A stretch of DNA of 64,000 nt from contig OZ023184.1 in NCBI GenBank assembly GCA_963995505.1, positions 18,226,228 through 18,290,227 of the forward strand. The letters are read 5' to 3'. The DNA is from Hypericum androsaemum (Eukaryota > Streptophyta > Magnoliopsida > Malpighiales > Hypericaceae). The notes below the pieces were generated by a model, which ran no database searches, had not been told where the DNA came from, and saw only the letters and a program-made list of their open reading frames with translations. Positions 37,081-49,200 of the stretch are shown piece by piece. Every line of letters starts with the position of its first letter. Position 1 is the stretch's first letter. The position numbers were made by a program, and so were the translations under genes.

Positions 37081-37658
37081 GACCATCTGCATTCGTGCCC
37101 TGTCTCAACCTAGATCACAGAATAAACAATTAATTTCTCTCTCATCCACATCAGCACAACCTAATTATCCCTTATTCTACCCACATCCGCAACCTGTCCC
37201 AACCTAGGTCACAGAATAAACAATTAATTTCTCTCTCATCCACATATCATTTGGATCCATAATAGAAATAATATAAAAAATTAAGAAGATAGTATATAGT
37301 AAAAGTAGAGAGAATTTGAGATTGTGTGTGAAAATATGTTAGTGTTGGACTCTATTTATAGAGATTTAAAAAATACAAAATTTATATAAATTATAATTAT
37401 TTCTCTTATCACAGATAATTCAAAATTTTTTTAACCACATAAATAATATCCAAAAAAATTATTTATACGAATAACATTGTACTGAGTGTAACTAACTAGA
37501 TAGAAAAGTAAAAAAAAAAATCAAGGGTCGAGGGCGAGGGCAAGGGGGCGAATTTCGCCCCCACTTTATTTGAGGGCACCGCCCCTTTTTGTTTTTGATT
37601 TTTTTTTATCCAACGTGGCCCGGGTCGAGGCCGTTGAAAGGCATAAATGCGCCTGGTC
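37081..37658. mobile_element. Non-autonomous PIF/Harbinger-like element (578 bp)
   Basis: The ends form an imperfect inverted repeat: GACCATCTGCATTCGTGCC on the left, and GACCAGGCGCATTTATGCC when the right end is read on the minus strand. Its interior matches both flanks of the larger element at 47173-49059: the repeated AATAAACAATTAATTTCTCT block (twice here), the block around GAAGATAGTATATAGTAAAA, the block around GAATAACATTGTAC and the palindrome GGGGGCGAATTTCGCCCCC. It lacks the coding middle, so it looks like a deletion derivative. The three bases outside the ends do not match. Confidence 0.65.
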
Positions 37659-37664
37659 AAGAAT

Positions 37665-40415
37665 CCCACTCTTTCTCTCTCTAATGACGTCACTCTCCGC
37701 TCTCGAAACGACTTTCAAGTTTGCATTCTAGGCAGAAGGCAACCATGAGTCTTGTTGGAACAATTATTGACCTTTTTATTTTTCGAGAAACAGAAGACTG
37801 AAGAGCGTTATTCTCAATTGAAGAGGATTACTTGTTAGACACTCGTGAATGCTTTATTCTACTTTCATCAAAAATCTTGAGTTTGAATTCTCGATAATAT
37901 AATAATGTTAAATATTTGTTAAAAAAATTTAATATTTTAAATATCTTAGACCAATAGACCTAGTAAATTCTCAGATAACAAAATGGTCCAGACTAAAACA
38001 TGTGACAAAACCATGTCATCATTTGGTGATACATTGATTATGTATTTAGATACTATTTATTTCTGTTTTGATTTGTAGTATCTAGTAGCTAAGATGTGGT
38101 ATTCGGTAACTAAGATGTGGTATCTTTCATACCGATGTCAATAATCTTGGTGAATTCTTTTTTTCGGTAGATAATCTTAGTGAGTCATTCTCAGATGAAT
38201 GAAATTTTACTTATAAAAAAAAATCATCTTTCATTGTCCACGTACATGCTCGAAACTTAGAAACGTACTAGATCTTTTTAACTATTTTTCATTGTCCTTT
38301 ATTCATATTACAATCCGAAATTTATTTAAATAAACCAAAAATTTTACCATTTAAGCCAACTCAATTGATAAATTACTTCAATATAGGTTGAAAGAGCGAA
38401 AAAAACAACGCTATGCAAATCTCCTCGATAGTGAACAGAGGACGACGCGTTTTCAGAAGAGAACATATTGTCAAATCTCACAAATCCTCACGGGTCACCA
38501 GCTTTAATTCCACTTTATTATTTGGATATGTTGTTCGTTTTTGGAATTGTACTTCTCCAATTTTTCAAACCAGAAATTTATAAACCATTTTCAGATAATT
38601 CGTACATCCCTTTTTTCCTAATATATTCACATTTTATCCAACTGGGGGATTACGGTTCTTCTCTGAGTAAAGTAATTGACCAAGTACTACTTTTTAAAAA
38701 TAAAATCTAGGCCTTAATTTGTATTAAAAAAAGGCATTACAATTCCATTTTTTAAGGTCCATTTGAATTTTTTGTATGTGACTAAATAAATTTATTATAA
38801 GATTCACGGGCCATTATACGACGAACCCAAGCAGTCATGTCTTGAGGTTACACAAGACTGCCGCCTCCTGAAGAGAGAGAAAATACTTTACGGCTGATCC
38901 AATTGAAATACTGCGGAAAAATATATTTTATAGGATCTGACAATTATTAATATTTAGTCAAATACCGTATTTTTTAAGGGGATCGTCAAATACCGTATAT
39001 AAACTCATTATAACTCTTCGAAAAAATTAGATAAACTTCAGGCCGTGACCTTGAGGCAAAACAGCTAACATTGGGGCAGTCAATTGAAATTACTCATGCA
39101 AAATTAATGACCTGATCCTCACACATAAGTCGTGAGGTATCAAAATGCCACATTTATCTTTTATCTGCCTTATATTCAATGAACATATTCTGTACGAAAC
39201 TAATTTTTTTTCTCGTGGAGTGTAAGAAAATTAAATTGGTGGAAACAATTTGTTGACTAACACTAAGCACATTTAGAAGTTAGTTTCGATTTTTAAATTT
39301 ATATTAATCGATCTAGTAACTATTCGAACATCGGTGATAGAAGATAAGTAAATGGTTGATATAGGAGAAATCGTAGGACTTTCCTAATGCTATAATTAAG
39401 AAGTTGGGCCACCAACATAAGTATTAGAAGAAGAAAAAAGTATCTAAAAGATTTTTCATAGTTCCACCAAAAATAAAAGATTTTCAGAAAAAAAAGGTAT
39501 GGAGAATATTTTATACCGGTGCTCTTGCTCTATCTATATTTCCTTGGAAGATAAAATATCTATAAACGCATTGCTCAATTGTCTCCTTGGATATGTTACA
39601 AAAAAAAACAAAAAGAATGTTAATGATGATAGCCAATTGGTGAGCACGTGATTAATGTATAATTAATATAGGATTTGTAGTTCATATTTTTTGTAAAGTT
39701 AAATATTTTGCGTCAATAATTACACATTGTCAAAGTTTGAACCTAAATTTCCGTGAAGTCTTCCTAGTTTTTGGCTTGGTTCATCATTTCTTGAGCATTT
39801 AATTATTTTTAAATTTAGATAAAGCCATAAGTTTCATGAAAATTATCTGTGACATAAAATATAAGTTTCCGATATGATGTGCATTTAAATAATACTACAT
39901 TTCTAATGGTTCAAACATGATATATATATTTCTAATGGTTTGAACATATATTAGTTAAGTTAGAAAAATACAATAACCATTTTTCACCCATAAAATAAGT
40001 TTTATCTCCGGACGATTATTCCAACTTTTGACTAAACTGCGTGTAAAAACTATGAATTTGAAAGCTGTTTTAAGTTTTTATCTTAGCCCACTTGCCTGAT
40101 GAATGCATTTTTAATCCAGCGACCCCCTAATTTAACCATTTACAAAAATGAAAAAACCTTATTTGAGAGAAGTCCAAGACCATCCGAAGATTCAAAGTTT
40201 AATTAACTCCCAAATTTAAAATTTTTTTAAACAAGCGACCCCGCATTATACAAATTCCTGGATTATTCTAATTGCGTTTAGTTGGAAGCCATCACCGAAA
40301 ATTAGCGAACAAGCAATAAATTAGACGAAAGAAAATAAAGGAAAAGAATATTATCGGAGTGCCTTCCCTCGTGGTGAATCCAAAAGAACCCCAAGCAAGT
40401 TGACGGCTAACAACC
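37665..40415. other. Intergenic, nothing recognised
   Basis: AT-rich spacer with no gene or clear mobile element. An 80-codon frame at 38468-38710 is hydrophobic but matches nothing known. ATTTCTAATGGTT-type phrases repeat near 39900-39950. Confidence 0.4.
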
Positions 40416-40420
40416 AACTA

Positions 40421-41551
40421 TGGAAAAATTTTATGGTGAACCCTTAATACCAAGTCACTAAGTGATTTGGTATAGACCTACCAATCTTTATTTAACATGT
40501 TTATTAGTCAATTATTAATGAAATAGTTAACTAGGATAAATAAATATGAAAATTAAATCAAAACATTATTATGATTTATTTTAAGGAAATCACTTCCTAA
40601 ACAAAATTATCTAATTGGGAAGTAGTCCAATTTAATAACAGGAAGCAAGAATAAATTTTTTAATAACTAATATACAATATGCGTCAATTGGGAAGTGTTT
40701 CTAAACAAAATTCTACTTTAGTGACTCTAAAAATAATCATAACAGTCCTTCGCAAAAAAAAAATCAAAACAGTATGAAATAATAATTCTTTGAAATTATA
40801 TTGTTGGAGGCTACCAAAAAATTATTATTATTAATTAACTCGTGATATTTTACTCACAGGAAATATCAAATTATTACTTTAACAACAATCAACATACATA
40901 TTTGAAGTGATCCAATTGAAAAGATATCTCGGTGACCGATATCTATAAGTTTTTGACTGCTTTCTCGGCTTTGTTTGAAGCAAAAAAATTTTAATTTACG
41001 TACTATCAAATTAGGAACCTATTTATTATTTTTTATGCTTTTAAATTTTTAATGAGACCTATGTATCATTTCACCTACTATTGAAATATTTAATACGCCA
41101 GCAACTTTATTGGCCTGTTTTTCTTCTACATAGACATTTTAGTTATCATTCATGATCTAACAATACACTAATTTTATAATTACACAAATCTAGTAAAGGG
41201 ACAAAAGAATTAACTCTCGTGGATCTCTTCTGAGTTTCTTAATAGCCTTTAGATTGTACAGTGGTCCTAAGAAAATATAAAATACTTGTGAATTTTGACG
41301 CCAATTAGTTATTAAAATATTAATTCTTGCACCCTGTTATTAAATTGGACTACTTCTCAATTAGAGAATTTTTTTAGGAAATGATTTCTTTAAATATAAA
41401 TCACAATAATATCTTAATTTAGTTTTCATATTTATTTATCCTAGTAAACTATCTCATTAATAAGTGACTAATATACATGTCAAATGGAGATTGGTGAGTC
41501 TATACCAAATCACATAATAACTTAGTATTGAAGGTCTACTATAAAATTTCT
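40421..41551. mobile_element. Non-coding Mutator-like element with ~270-bp inverted repeats
   Basis: The left arm (40421 to about 40700) returns inverted at about 41290-41551: GTGATTTGGTATAGAC, ATTAATGA, TAGGATAAATAAATATGAAA, GAAGTAGTCCAATTTAATAA and CAAGAAT are shared in order. The flanking 9-mers AACCAACTA (40412-40420) and AACCGACAC (41552-41560) agree at six of nine positions, compatible with an old Mutator-type duplication but not proof. The interior is AT-rich with no gene. Confidence 0.6.
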
Positions 41552-41559
41552 AACCGACA

Positions 41560-42690
41560 CTATTGCACCTCGTAGCATTTAATTAGGAAAATTATTTTAA
41601 ATTAGATGAAGAAATTGTAGCATTTTAAAAGTACAATATAATTTAAAATTAGATTAGTCAGTTTGGTATTTGCTTAAATGATGACTCAAATTGCTGCATG
41701 TCCAAATGTAGCCCTAAACCGAAGCCGGAACTACCGATATTGCCATTTTCACGAGCTTTGTCACTATCCTTAAAGGCGTAGCAACGTTTAATCTAGTCTA
41801 ATAAATTTCTGTTGGAAACTTGGTTCACGACAAAATTCGTGAACTGCAAAAGAAAAGTGACACAAGATGGAGTAATTAAAAAAAAAGGAAAATAAAGAAA
41901 TGGGAAGAGAAATCAACAAACATTTACATAAGAGAAATGAACTAGTTTAATTAAATAAATTTGAATTTACATCTTTTAAAGTTTGTTAGTCCTAAATATT
42001 GTTGAAAAAAAATTTCACCACTCGAATGTTATGTCTTATTTAAAATTAAATTATTTAATTCAATAAACATTTGATCACAATACAATGTTTTTAACCAAAA
42101 CCAAACGAGAAAAATTAAAAAGATAGAAAGCCACTCGGGATAGTCAAAACAAATTCGTGAGCGGCGTAGTTATCTGTCGAACAAAGACCAATCAAAGACC
42201 ACCACGTGGAGAACACGCGGGCACCCGGAGTTATCTGTCGATCTGATAGCGAGGAGGACGGTTAAATGCGCGTCACACATTCACAGTTTTTCCTTTTTCT
42301 GCACTCACTCTCAACCAACTCCCATAATCACTCCCAAAATTTTAGACAATTCATCCAACTCTTCCTGTGCGAGTCAAAGAATTTCACACGAGTATATTTC
42401 CGACTCTACTTAAAACTAGATTCGAACCCTAATTTTAAATCGATTTTCACGACCAGTAGCTTCATCTCAATAATTGTTGCCTGCGTTTCACTGCGTTCCG
42501 AGTGAAAAAAAAACACTAAATTAAAGTGTTTCTAGCAGGTGCTGGGACAACATAAGAAAAGGAGAAAGAACGAAACCCTTGAATTGAATTTAATTTAAAC
42601 CACAAAAGCGAAGAGACACCAAAATTAAATAAATAATAAAAAACAACCCATATTCGTGTCTTTCTCTCTTTCCATTTTTTTCAAATCCCA
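41560..42690. other. Spacer and promoter region of BURP gene A
   Basis: AT-rich spacer up to about 42100, then a mixed-composition stretch with CACGTGG near 42203 (a G-box/ABRE-like core), about 570 bp before the BURP start codon. No gene recognised. Confidence 0.35.
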
Positions 42691-42700
42691 TCCCCTCCCT

Positions 42701-42708
42701 TATAAATT
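42701..42708 (+). promoter_or_regulatory. TATA box of BURP gene A
   Basis: TATAAATT preceded by a C-rich stretch, 76 bp before the start codon at 42777, leaving room for a leader of about 45 nt. Confidence 0.6.
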
Positions 42709-42776
42709 CCCCCTTCACATTCATCCAAACACGCCCTAAACCCCCCTCCAACTCCCTTCCCCCGAGGAAAACTACA

Positions 42777-44758
42777 ATGAATTCCAAACCTACCCCCGCC
42801 GTCCTCCTCCTCCTCTTTCTCCTCCCCTGCCTCCTCAATGTACGCGTCTCCTCCTTAATCTCTAATTTACGAATTAATCTGCCTGGTTTAGTTCTTAATT
42901 AACCCGTAATTATTTCACAATGCAGGTATCTATTGCGGTGGAGGAGACGACAGGTAACCCGTTCACTCCACGAGCCTCGCTGATACGGTATTGGAACAAG
43001 GAGATCCGAAACGACATCCCAAAGTCGCCGTTTCTTCTCTCCAAGGCGTCGCCTCTAAACGCCGTCGAATCGGCGTCGTTCTCGAAGCTCGCCTCCTCCA
43101 ACTCCCTCGGGACCCACCTCCCGGACTTCTGCTCCTCCGCTAAGCTCTTTTGCTTCCCCGATTTGAAACCGTCGCTTGAGAAGCACGACGGAAACTCAAA
43201 CTTCGCCGTTTACTCGGACAAGAACTTCACCAACTACGGGACCGCCGGCGCCGGCGGGTTCGACACTTTCAAGAACTATTCCGACGGGGAGAACGAGCCG
43301 CTCGACAATTTCCGGAGGTACTCCCGCGACGCCGCCGGCCGGAAGGATAAGTTCGACAATTACGGGCCTGATTCTAATGTCGCCGACCAGAGCTTCAACT
43401 CCTACGGCGCCGGCGCTACCGGTGGATCCGGCGAGTTCAAGAACTACAACTTGAATATCAATGTCCCTGACCTGAAGTTCTCCAGTTACGGCGACGACGG
43501 AAACGGCCGGGGCGATACATTCACCGCCTACAACACAAATTCGAACTCCGGCGACGAGAAGTTCACTAGCTATGGGAAGCACGGGAACGGCGAGCCCAGC
43601 GTGTTCTCCAGCTATGGAAATAACTCGAACGTTATTGGCTCCGGCTTCACCAACTACGGCGAGTCCGGAAACGTCGCCAACGACAGTTTCAAGTCGTACG
43701 GCTCCAACGGGAACGTGCCGGAGAACAACTTCAAGAACTACGGCGCCGGAGGGAACGCCGGAACCGAGACGTTCACCTCCTACCGGGACCAGTCCAATGT
43801 TGGCGACGACTCGTTCCAGTCGTACGCGAAGAACTCCAACGCCGCCAAGGTTAACTTCGGAAACTACGGCAAGTCCTTCAACGAAGGCACCGACAAGTTC
43901 ACCGGCTACGGCCAGGGCGCCGAGAACACCAAGGTCGGCTTCACGACCTACGGCGTCAACAACACGTTCAAGGAGTACGCCGACAAAAAGGCCGTCAGCT
44001 TCAGCCAGTACTCCACCGCCTCGGGGACGGCGACGCTGGACGAGGTCAAGGAGGCGGCGAAGAAGAGTGGCATTTCTGTAAATAAGTGGGTGGTTGAGCC
44101 TGGAAAGTTCTTCCGTGAGAAGATGCTCAAGAAGGGGACGGTTATGCCAATGCCGGATATCAGAGATAAGATGCCGAAAAGGTCGTTTTTGCCCCGGACG
44201 ATAACCTCCAGGATGCCCTTCTCCAGCTCCAAGATCTGGGACATTAAGCGGATTTTCCACGCGGCCGATGACTCCGCGATGGAAAAGATCATCAAGGACA
44301 CTTTGGCGGAGTGCGAGCGGGCCCCTAGCACCGGGGAGACGAAACGGTGTGTAGGGTCGGTCGAGGACATGATCGACTTTGCCACCTCCGTGCTTGGGAG
44401 GGACATTGCACTTCGGACCACCCAGAACACCAAGGGGTCCAAGGGAGACATTATGATTGGGGAAGTCACCAAGATCAACGGCGGGATGGTCACTAAATCA
44501 GTCTCATGCCACCAGAGCTTGTACCCGTACCTACTCTATTACTGCCACTCCGTGCCCAAGGTCCGCGTCTACGAGGCGGACCTATTGGACACTAGCAGCA
44601 AGGTTAAGATCAACCACGGGGTTGCCATTTGCCACATTGACACCTCGTCCTGGAGTGCCACCCACGGCGCCTTCTTGTCACTCGGATCCGAGCCAGGTAA
44701 GATCGAGGTTTGCCACTGGATTTTCGAGAATGATATGACCTGGACTATTGCTGATTGA
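42777..44758 (+). CDS. PG1-beta-like BURP-domain protein (gene A)
   Basis: A secreted cell-wall protein of the polygalacturonase-1 non-catalytic beta-subunit (PG1-beta) type, thought to bind and modulate pectin-degrading polygalacturonase. Exons 42777-42839 and 42926-44758 join across a GT-AG intron to give 631 residues, close to the classical length of about 630. Order: leucine-rich signal peptide (1-24) encoded mainly by exon 1; conserved TPRASLIRYWNKEI; about fifteen degenerate 14-residue repeats of the FxxYG type (FTNYGTAGAGGFDTFKNY and so on); then the BURP domain. The BURP signature CH-X10-CH-X27-CH-X25-CH is intact at 549, 561, 590 and 617. Frame is GC-rich. A 354-codon antisense frame over the repeats is a compositional artefact. 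The other intact copy is at 55649-57656. Confidence 0.94.
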
Positions 44759-44764
44759 TGGATG

Positions 44765-45360
44765 GTTGGTTTTGTTCCTCGAGTCTGTCTTAGAAGAAAA
44801 ATTGGCCAAATGGGCAAAAGCGAAGGCTTACGTGGATGAAGATTTGGGTCCGAACCGGTGGCTAAAAGAAATGCCAGTTTTTCATTAGCTACCGGCTCGA
44901 GTTTAAGTTTTAATTATTCAGGTTAGAAGGAGGATACCTTAACTAGGCTTCCCCTTTCTGTCTTTAATTTTTTGGTTTGATTCTTAGTTATTTTCTAGAA
45001 TCGAGTATTATTGCTAAATTATTGCCCATAATAAATCTCTTATTGGGTATTAATTGGCCTTTATTTATCGATTATTAATTATTCAGTCAACCACTCGTCA
45101 ATTCATCAATTGTACAATCTTGTTGTTTCTCGGCTCAATTAGTATTATTGGATTCACTATTTATGGGGTTGTTATTTATTGTCAATTACTGCGTTCCTTT
45201 TACCGATATTTTCATCCGTGGAGATTACAAGATTTATAATTGCGAGTAGGGGGTGTCTCTTTATAAATGAAACTTAATTATTTTTTTAATATTTGAATTG
45301 AATATAAAAATTTAACATAATATTAAAGTGGATAATCTTATGGTTTAACATTATATTATT
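44765..45360. other. 3' flank of BURP gene A
   Basis: Contains the 3' untranslated region and AT-rich spacer. No gene. Confidence 0.4.
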
Positions 45361-45362
45361 AA

Positions 45363-45912
45363 CCGCATGCCACCACGTGTACATTTGGTACGTCAGAGAT
45401 TTTTTGAGGAAAGAATACTCATATATTGATTGAAATAACTGAAAATGTGCCTACATAACATCCAAAGCTAGAACCTCTGAAAGAACGGGAGGAATAGAAG
45501 AGAAAAAACAGGACTCGCTATCAGTGACAAGGTTCGCCTTGGCAAGAGTGTGAGCTACCCGATTAGCTTCCCTTCTAACAAAAGAAAATCTATGCTCATC
45601 TAGTTCCAAACCCCTGCAGCGGATATCTTCAAGAAGCATTGCGAGATCACTCCTATCTTGGTTATTACGCTGTAGAGCGAGAATAATAGGTTGACAGTCA
45701 GATTCGAAGACCACCTTCTTAAGACCAAGTGAAATTGCCACCTCAATCCCAAGAAGAACTCCATACGCTTCAAGCAAAACCGGATGTTGAATTTGTGGAA
45801 TCTTGCGCAGTGCAGCAGCAACGAAAATTCCAGATGAATCTCTGATTATTGCACTGACCTGACCCCCTCCAGCATCCCCCATACCCGCATGCCACCACGT
45901 GTACATTTGGTA
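45363..45912 (-). mobile_element. 5'-truncated LINE fragment (RNase H part)
   Basis: The 494-bp body, 45391-45884, is flanked by a perfect 28-bp direct repeat (45363-45390 and 45885-45912), an unusually long target duplication. The minus strand encodes a type-I RNase H domain: SAIIRDSSGIFVAA, LLEAYGVLLGIEVA and VVFESDCQPIILAL carry the expected D, E and D, and FVRREANRVAHTLAK follows. This domain ends the polyprotein in many plant LINEs. Truncation lies just before the first catalytic Asp, and a T-run near 45399 is the reversed poly-A side. Confidence 0.85.
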
Positions 45913-45914
45913 TA

Positions 45915-46222
45915 GTTCTGTTGCGCATATAATAAGGGTTAAAAATTCAATTATTTGTATTTATAAAAATAAAATGCTGCAATCATGCCCCACAACATCC
46001 ACATGTGAGGGTAGGTCGTTGTATATATCTTTTGTTTTCTTTATTACGGGAAATTGATATGAACATGGAGGATACACTTGCAAGAGCAGTGTATGTATGT
46101 TGGGCTAATTAATTTTTTTATGTCAAAGCATGGTCAAGGTTGGGAAAAAAGTGCCATCGGGTTGACCGAAACTCACACGCAAATTCTCTATTTAGAGAAT
46201 TGCTGACAACACCATAAATATT
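45915..46222. other. Spacer before the BURP pseudogene
   Basis: AT-rich, no gene. Homology to the BURP genes begins abruptly at about 46223. Confidence 0.4.
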
Positions 46223-49200
46223 GAAACGACATCCCAAAGTCGCCGTTTCTGCTCTCCAAGGCGTCTCCTCTAAACGGCGTCGAATCGGCCGCCTTCTCGA
46301 AGCTCGCCTCCTCCAACTCCATCGCGACCCGCCTTCTCCAACTTCGGCTCCTCCGCGAAGCTATTTTGCTACCCCGATCTGAAACCGTCGCTTGAGAAGC
46401 ACAACGGCAACGTCAACTTCGCCGTCTACCACGACACGAACTTCACCAGCTACGGGACCGCTGGCGCCGGCGAGTTTGATACTTTCAAGAACTACTCCGA
46501 CGTAGAGCCACGCCCCCTAGACGACTTCCGGAGGTGCTCCCGCAATGCTGCCGGCAGGAAGGACAAGTTTTCTAACTACGCGCCGTTTGGTAACGACCCC
46601 GACCAGAGGTTCAACTCCTACGGCGCCGGCGCCACTGGCGGATCCGGCGAATTCAAGAACTACCACAGGAGGATCACTGTCCCCACTCTGAGGTTTACTT
46701 CTTACAGCGACGAAGGCAACGCCCGGGCCCACTCGTTCTCCACCTACAACTCGGAGTCCAACGTCGGCGACGAGAACTTCACCAGCTACGGGAAGAACGG
46801 TAACGGCGTCCCCAACGTGTTTTCCACCTACGCCGATGACTCGAACGTGATCGCCTCTGGCTTCACAAACTACGGCAAGTCTGGAAACCGCGCAAATGAC
46901 ACGTTCGCCAGTTACGGCGCGTCTGAGAACGGAGTCGACACTCCGACGAACGACTTCCGGAACTACGGTGCCGGTGGGAACGCCGGCGTCGACACCTTCA
47001 CCTCTTATCGCGAGCTATCCAACGTCGGCGAAGACTCGTTCCAGTCGTACGCGAAGAACTCCAACGCTGCCAAGATCAACTTCGGCACCTACGGCAAGAG
47101 CTACAACGGAGGCACCGACAATTTCACCGGCTATGGCCAGGGCGCTTAGAATGCCAAGATCGGCTTCCATGAGACTATCAGCATACGCAAGCTACCCAAA
47201 CCTAGGTCACGGAATAAACAATTAATTTCTCTCTCATCTACACGAGCACAATCCAATTATTTTTTATTCTACCCACATCTGCAACGTATTCCAACCTAAA
47301 TCACAGAATAAATAAATAATTTTTCTCTCATTCACATATTATCTACTTTTATTTTTGTTTATATAAAAATTATATTAAATATACGTAAATATTTATTCCG
47401 TAATTAGGATATGGGGGGACTAACATTGGATGCCAAAGCATGAAGCGACATAAAATAAGTACGGGACAAGTAACACGTGGGGGACTGACATTGGATGCCA
47501 AAGTTGAAGTGACATTTTAATAAAATAAGAACACATTACATAAAATAAGAACAAATTAAATAAAATAAGAACAAATTACATTACATAAGAACAAATTCAC
47601 ATTCCAAACAAAACAGACATTAGGTAGCGCTTCATCGTTTTATCTTCTGGGGATAAATGCTTTTTCGCAAGCAAAGTATTCAACATCACTTGATTCATCG
47701 ACATAGTCTTCATTTGAGGCTTTTTTTGTGCTTGCTCTGTTTTATTTTGTTCTTTCTGTTGCTCGATCTCTATTCTCTTCTTCATTAATTCAATTTCATT
47801 ATCTCGGGTGATTCTTAAAGCACGAATTTCTGAAGAAACTTCATCCCCTGCCTTACCTTTTTCTTTTCTTTTTTTAGCAGCCTCTCTACCCATAGGACAA
47901 GGAATTGATGATGATCCGCTGACTAGAGTTTCTGGATTGGAGGGGACTGAATATTCACCATCTTCAGCAGTCGTTGATCTTTTTGAGCTTTTACTACTTT
48001 CTACATGTTCCTCTTCATTCTCTTGAGAGAAATTTGTTGAATCATGATCTAGTTATAGTTACCACTTGGGATGTTTATACATAACTTTATTGAATACAGT
48101 CAAATCACTAAACTTGTTGTTGTTGCTCTTCCCTGCATAAATTGATTGTGCTTCGGTCTCAACATCGGCCACGCTCATTCCACTCATTTTCTGACTATAT
48201 GCTTCCATGTATGCACCAATCCACTTTTGTGCACTTGCATTAAGTCGTTTGTAACGACCTTTCAGAGATTCCACGTTTCTTTCATGCATCTGTTCTGGAT
48301 TTTCTATTTGAGCTTGATGGTACAAAGCACTCAATCGTTCCCAGAGTGAGACACCCTTCTGATTTTTTCCTAGCTTCCTATCTTCACTAACGTAGAGGAA
48401 AGATGAAATTAGGACAGTGTCTTCCTTAACACTCCAAATAGTTGACGGCCCTTTTCCAGGTTTTTTGTTGCCAGCCACATTGTGAGCCAAATTTTGTGGA
48501 ATATTTGGTGGACTACGGTGTTCATATATCAGAATTTGGAAAAGATTTGGCAATAATTGGGAGTAAAAAAAAGATTGAGAGTTTAGATTGTCTTCGGAAG
48601 TTGGAAAAGATGAAAGATTATAAGATCCAAATGGTTAAAAATTTGGAAAATTAGGATCATTTGGATCTATAATAGAAATAATATAACAAGACAAATTAAG
48701 AAGATAGTATATAGTAAAAGAAGAGAGAATTTGAGATTGTGTGTGAAAATATATTAATGTTGGACTCTATTTATAAAGATTTGAAAAATATAAATTTTTA
48801 TATAAATTATAATTATTTTTATCACAGATAATTCTAAATTTTTTTAACCACATAAATAATATCCAAAAAATTTATTTATACGAATAACATTGTACCAAGT
48901 GTAACTAACTAGATAAAAAAGTAAAAAAAATAACGAGGGCAAGGGGGCGAGTTTTGCCCCCACTTTACTTGAGGGTGCCCCTCCTTTTTCTTTTATTTTT
49001 TTTAAATTTTTTTTACAGCTGGCAGGCGAGGGCGAGCAAGGGCATGGATGTTGTTGGTCTGATAAGGAGTTGGCCGAGACAGCACGTTCAAGGAGTACGC
49101 CGACAAAAAGGCCGTCGGTTTCAGCCAGTACTCCAACGCCTCGGCAACGGCCTCGTTGGACGAGATCAAGGAATCATCGAAAAAAAGGAGTGGCATTTCG

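Noticed and set aside
43196..44260. A 354-codon antisense open frame over BURP gene A (and similar antisense frames over gene C and the ERF gene)
   Set aside because: It mirrors the repeat-rich, GC-rich third positions of the true gene; the sense frame has the full BURP signature, splice structure and signal peptide.
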